Positions 7,253 to 9,337 of a stretch of DNA of 9,337 nucleotides are shown piece after piece. The stretch comes from Syntrophomonadaceae bacterium. GTDB lineage: Bacteria > Bacillota > Dethiobacteria > DTU022. Every line of letters starts with the position of its first letter. Position 1 is the stretch's first letter. Below the pieces are notes generated by a model, which was given only the letters and a program-made list of their open reading frames with translations, was not told where the DNA came from and searched no databases. Position numbers and translations under genes: made by a program. Location: assembly GCA_007131435.1 (NCBI GenBank), contig SLQM01000215.1:1-9337 (forward strand). The letters run 5' to 3'.

Positions 7253-7321
7253 ATTAACCCTATTATTTAAAGCTTTGTCTAATAAAAATATTGGAAAAGC
7301 TATTAACGAAGGGGTGGTGTA

Positions 7322-8641
7322 GTGTCTGAAAAACAGGATGATGCTGTTAAGAGTTCTGCAACCCAACCTGCAGAAGATGAAAAAAAATTCAGCTATGCAA
7401 AGATCTGGTGGATAGGCTTTGGGTTTCTAGGAGTTCAGCTGGCTTTTACTACCTATAACGCATTTTTACCATTAATGTACCGTGAGTTTATCGACTCCAG
7501 GGCTGTAATAGGTTTGTTGATGGGTACCGATAACCTGATTGGATTACTTTTAATACCCATAATCGGAGCCTGGTCGGACAGGGTGAATTCGCCACTGGGC
7601 CGGAGGCTGCCGTTCATTATTGTAGCGATACCGGTAGCAGCATTAACCTTTTTTGCCATTCCATTTGCCTCTGCTATTTTATGGACCCTGATCATTACAG
7701 AAATTCTTTTTACAACAGCCATGCATTCTTATCGCGGCCCGGTAATTTCCCTGATGCCTGATCACACGCCGCCGGAAAAGCGTTCTGCCGCCAACGGTAT
7801 AATCAATTTAATGGGCGGGATTGGCACCCTGATTGCTTTTGGAGGATTGTCCCTGCTCTATGACATAGATCCAAGGCTTACATTTGGAATAGGAGCCGCG
7901 GTATTGGTTTTTACCCTTTTTATTATTTGGATTAAGGTAGATCGTCATCCTCCATATGTTGATAATACTCTTGTAGCTTCCAGGAATCCTATTGGCGAAG
8001 CAATCGAGGGAATAAAAGTGCTTCTTCAGCCGGCTAATTTTGGTCAGTTTTTAATCCTGGCAGCCATGCTGACCTATTTTATCGGTTTTGCCGGGCTTGA
8101 TGCCATGTTCCCCATATACGGTGTAGAGACCCTTGGCCTGACTGAGGGTAGGGCCGCATTTATCCTGACCACCTTTGCCGGTTCATTCCTGGTTTTTGCA
8201 CTACTTGCCGGTTTTATCGGGACCAAAATTGGTAAAATACCGGCGATGCTGATCGGTTTAGCCATTGTACCTGCACTTTTCCTGCTGGCAGTCCCGGTTC
8301 GCGATCCACTGGTCATCAGTGTTATTTTTGTCTTTGCAGGCTTTGCCTGGGCATTAGTTAATGTGCAGGCCATGCCGCTGATTGCTGATCTTGGAGGGAG
8401 AGATAGAATTGGCTTTTATATAGGCCTCTATTACATATTTACAATGACAGGCCAGATGATTGGGCCGTTTATACTTGGTTCGGCTATGGACCTGATGGGC
8501 AACCAGGGTATGTTTATTGCCGGAGCTTTTGTATACGCCATGGGTTTCGTACTGCTCCGTGCCGGCCAGCGAAGGTTGGCAGCAGATCCTGAAGAACTTG
8601 CCCGCAGGGTCCAGGCAAAAGAAAATAGCAGGAAAGGATAA
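7322..8641 (+). CDS. MFS transporter, SLC45 / sucrose-transporter-like
   Basis: This 439-residue integral membrane protein has about 12 hydrophobic segments, the first near residues 29-52. It begins with a charged cytoplasmic N-terminus of about 25 residues and ends with an Arg/Lys/Glu-rich tail. The key motif is GAWSDRVNSPLGRRLPF at 82-98 in the loop between helices 2 and 3: the family A-type MFS motif in the GRRxPF form typical of SLC45 and plant sucrose transporters. A further segment, SYRGPVISLMPDHTPPEKR at 136-154, followed by SAANGIINLMGGIG, matches the second loop of that group. A related loop in the C-terminal half (MPLIADLGGRDRIGFYIGLY, 351-370) reflects the internal duplication. Proton-coupled sugar uptake is the usual role of this group, but bacterial members are poorly characterised. 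The start is GTG 7322, with GGGGTGG at 7311-7317 just upstream. It ends with TAA directly followed by TAG, and a strong terminator lies about 75 bases on. It could supply alpha-glucosides to the phosphorylase encoded in the same window, but no direct linkage shows this. Confidence 0.8.
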   Translation: MSEKQDDAVKSSATQPAEDEKKFSYAKIWWIGFGFLGVQLAFTTYNAFLPLMYREFIDSRAVIGLLMGTDNLIGLLLIPIIGAWSDRVNSPLGRRLPFIIVAIPVAALTFFAIPFASAILWTLIITEILFTTAMHSYRGPVISLMPDHTPPEKRSAANGIINLMGGIGTLIAFGGLSLLYDIDPRLTFGIGAAVLVFTLFIIWIKVDRHPPYVDNTLVASRNPIGEAIEGIKVLLQPANFGQFLILAAMLTYFIGFAGLDAMFPIYGVETLGLTEGRAAFILTTFAGSFLVFALLAGFIGTKIGKIPAMLIGLAIVPALFLLAVPVRDPLVISVIFVFAGFAWALVNVQAMPLIADLGGRDRIGFYIGLYYIFTMTGQMIGPFILGSAMDLMGNQGMFIAGAFVYAMGFVLLRAGQRRLAADPEELARRVQAKENSRKG

Positions 8642-8714
8642 TAGCGTTTTATAGGGTTACGAGGGAAGCATCAAATTTGCATATTTCCAGGCCTTATATA
8701 TTAATTAACAAAAA

Positions 8715-8766
8715 GCGGTCATCCATGTGACGTATTTACGTCAGGCTGATGACCGTCTTTTATTTG
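8715..8766 (+). terminator. nested two-stem intrinsic terminator after the MFS gene
   Basis: The outer stem is CGGTCATC (8716-8723) with GATGACCG (8748-8755), extended by one G-U pair. Inside it, across a 4x4 internal loop, a perfect 6-bp stem TGACGT / ACGTCA (8728-8733, 8738-8743) closes on ATTT. CTTTTATTT follows on the plus strand. On the minus strand the same stem is followed by TTTTTGTT, so it could work both ways. Confidence 0.8.
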
Positions 8767-8864
8767 CAGTACGGCCTGTTTCATATCAGTACCTGCACAT
8801 TATACCATTTTTCATGCAATTTCAGGCACTTTCAATATTTCAAAGAAAAAATATTTATGCAAAA

Positions 8865-8884
8865 AACCTTTATTTTTAAGGGTT
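8865..8884. other. AT-rich hairpin in the intergenic region before the small Cys protein gene
   Basis: AACCTTTA (8865-8872) pairs with TAAGGGTT (8877-8884) around TTTT, with one G-U pair; flanking A and T runs could extend the stem past one mismatch. ATTTTACATTTT follows. It may be a weak second terminator that shields the downstream promoter. The rest of the 343-base stretch 8642-8984 holds no open frame or RNA gene that I recognise, apart from the terminator, dyad and promoter listed separately. Confidence 0.3.
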
Positions 8885-8916
8885 ATTTTACATTTTCCTG
8901 ATTTAATGAGATCTTT

Positions 8917-8937
8917 CATCATGAGTTTGGCATGATG
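8917..8937. promoter_or_regulatory. perfect 7-7-7 dyad, candidate operator overlapping the -35 box
   Basis: CATCATG at 8917-8923 and its exact reverse complement CATGATG at 8931-8937 are separated by seven bases (AGTTTGG). The centre-to-centre distance of 14 bases, and the overlap with the -35 hexamer TTGGCA of the downstream promoter, are what would be expected for a dimeric repressor site. No regulator gene is in the window, so the protein is unknown. Confidence 0.5.
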
Positions 8938-8954
8938 CTTGCTCTATATATAAG
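8927..8954 (+). promoter_or_regulatory. sigma-A-type promoter of the small Cys protein gene
   Basis: TTGGCA (8927-8932) and TATAAG (8949-8954) each match the consensus at five of six positions, with a 16-base spacer. Transcription would start near 8961, giving a leader of about 24 bases that contains the Shine-Dalgarno site GGGAGG (8971-8976). The gene therefore has its own promoter, separate from the MFS transporter gene. Confidence 0.6.
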
Positions 8955-8984
8955 TAGAAAATAAAAAATAGGGAGGTTGCAGAA

Positions 8985-9245
8985 ATGAAAAAAACAATTG
9001 AATGCACAAACTGGAAAGATTACGATGGTTTGAACGGGGCGGTGATGTTCTGCAGCGCAGGCGCATACGGCAAGAAGTTAACAGAAACTGAAGCAAGAGC
9101 ATGCGGTTGCACGATGGCCAACAGGGAAAAGTGCATGAAGGCCATGGTAAACAGCATGGGATACGGCCTGGTCCCTGAAATTGAAAAAGAGACAGCCACT
9201 AAAGAAATTGCACTGGTATACGCACCACTTGCACACGCCGTTTAA
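8985..9245 (+). CDS. small cysteine-containing protein, function unknown
   Basis: I do not recognise this 86-residue protein. The start is well supported: GGGAGG ends 8 bases before ATG 8985, and a good promoter lies just upstream. It has no signal peptide and no membrane segment, so it is probably cytoplasmic. Five cysteines lie at residues 7, 23, 40, 42 and 50, giving the pattern C-x15-C-x16-C-x-C-x7-C, mostly in the central part FCSAGAYGKKLTETEARACG and the following NREKCMKAM. His84 near the C-terminus is a further possible ligand. The C-x-C plus C-x7-C grouping could hold a metal ion or an iron-sulfur cluster, but could equally reflect redox thiols; no known zinc-ribbon or ferredoxin motif is complete. 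The C-terminal third (about 60-86) has no cysteine and may be partly helical. It is flanked by the nested terminator upstream, so it is transcribed independently of the MFS gene. The codon use looks like that of its neighbours, and the ORF fills its transcript, so I regard it as a real gene. Confidence 0.75.
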   Translation: MKKTIECTNWKDYDGLNGAVMFCSAGAYGKKLTETEARACGCTMANREKCMKAMVNSMGYGLVPEIEKETATKEIALVYAPLAHAV

Positions 9246-9256
9246 TGAAAACCACT

Positions 9257-9330
9257 ACCTGGCGGCCGGTAACGGTAAGAGTTAAGAACAGTGACAGGAC
9301 CAGGTTTAATAATCGGGAATCACCTCCTGG
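9257..9330 (+). other. complementary segments in the 3' region of the small Cys protein gene
   Basis: ACCTGG (9257-9262) is exactly complementary to CCAGGT (9300-9305), and CCAGG in the latter can instead pair with CCTGG (9326-9330), so two stems are mutually exclusive. No T-run follows within the window, so this is not a recognisable terminator. The end of the window holds no open frame of note. Confidence 0.25.
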
Positions 9331-9337
9331 CTAATGA

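Noticed and set aside
7106..7321. S-box, T-box or other riboswitch for the PLP-enzyme gene
   Set aside because: The likely leader is only about 35 bases, and no conserved riboswitch core or terminator stem was seen.
9310..9337. Start of a minus-strand gene, suggested by AGGAGGTGAT on the minus strand
   Set aside because: No ATG, GTG or TTG with an open frame lies at a suitable distance; the GTG within the site reaches a stop after five codons.
9313..9337. 3' end of a 16S rRNA gene, suggested by ATCACCTCCT
   Set aside because: The sequence upstream has none of the conserved 16S helix 44 and 45 features, so only about ten bases match and this is chance or a separate element.

Overview
The window looks like part of the chromosome of an anaerobic, low-to-mid GC Gram-positive bacterium, most likely a clostridial Firmicute. 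The evidence is a ferredoxin-dependent 2-oxoacid oxidoreductase subunit, strong purine-rich Shine-Dalgarno sites (GGAGG type), use of GTG and TTG starts, and AT-rich intergenic DNA with compact hairpin terminators. This lineage call is an inference from gene content; no rRNA or other marker gene is present. No tRNA, CRISPR array, insertion sequence or phage gene was seen.

Layout, left to right. (1) 1-416 (+): the 3' part of a 2-oxoacid:acceptor oxidoreductase gamma subunit whose start lies outside the window. (2) 463-2890 (-): a two-gene operon with a P-loop kinase of the uridine kinase/phosphoribulokinase fold, followed one base later by a GH13 sucrose-phosphorylase-like enzyme that starts at TTG. 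(3) 2891-3097: a divergent intergenic region with a good promoter for the kinase operon and an 11-bp GAAA-loop hairpin. (4) 3098-5440 (+): a 780-residue SLC13-type permease with four RCK_C (TrkA_C) repeats inserted between its two membrane halves. (5) 5441-5623: a convergent gap with a bidirectional terminator. (6) 5624-7093 (-): a Cys/Met-metabolism PLP enzyme; its Shine-Dalgarno site places the start 12 bases inside the longest open frame. (7) 7322-8641 (+): a divergently transcribed MFS transporter of the SLC45/sucrose-transporter type. (8) 8642-8984: a nested hairpin terminator, AT-rich DNA, and a promoter whose -35 box lies in a perfect 7-7-7 dyad. (9) 8985-9245 (+): an unrecognised 86-residue protein with five cysteines. 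The last 92 bases hold no gene but include short complementary segments.

How the genes may work together. The kinase and phosphorylase are almost certainly co-translated. The phosphorylase would split an alpha-glucoside with phosphate to give glucose 1-phosphate, and the kinase could phosphorylate the released partner or another small molecule; its substrate cannot be read from the sequence. The SLC45-like transporter is a possible alpha-glucoside importer for this pathway, but it is about 4.4 kb away and has its own control, so the link is speculative. The PLP enzyme (sulfur amino acid metabolism) and the four-RCK_C permease look like independent units. The most novel items are the dyad-controlled small Cys protein, the kinase-phosphorylase pair, and the permease with four RCK_C repeats and degenerate SNT-type motifs.
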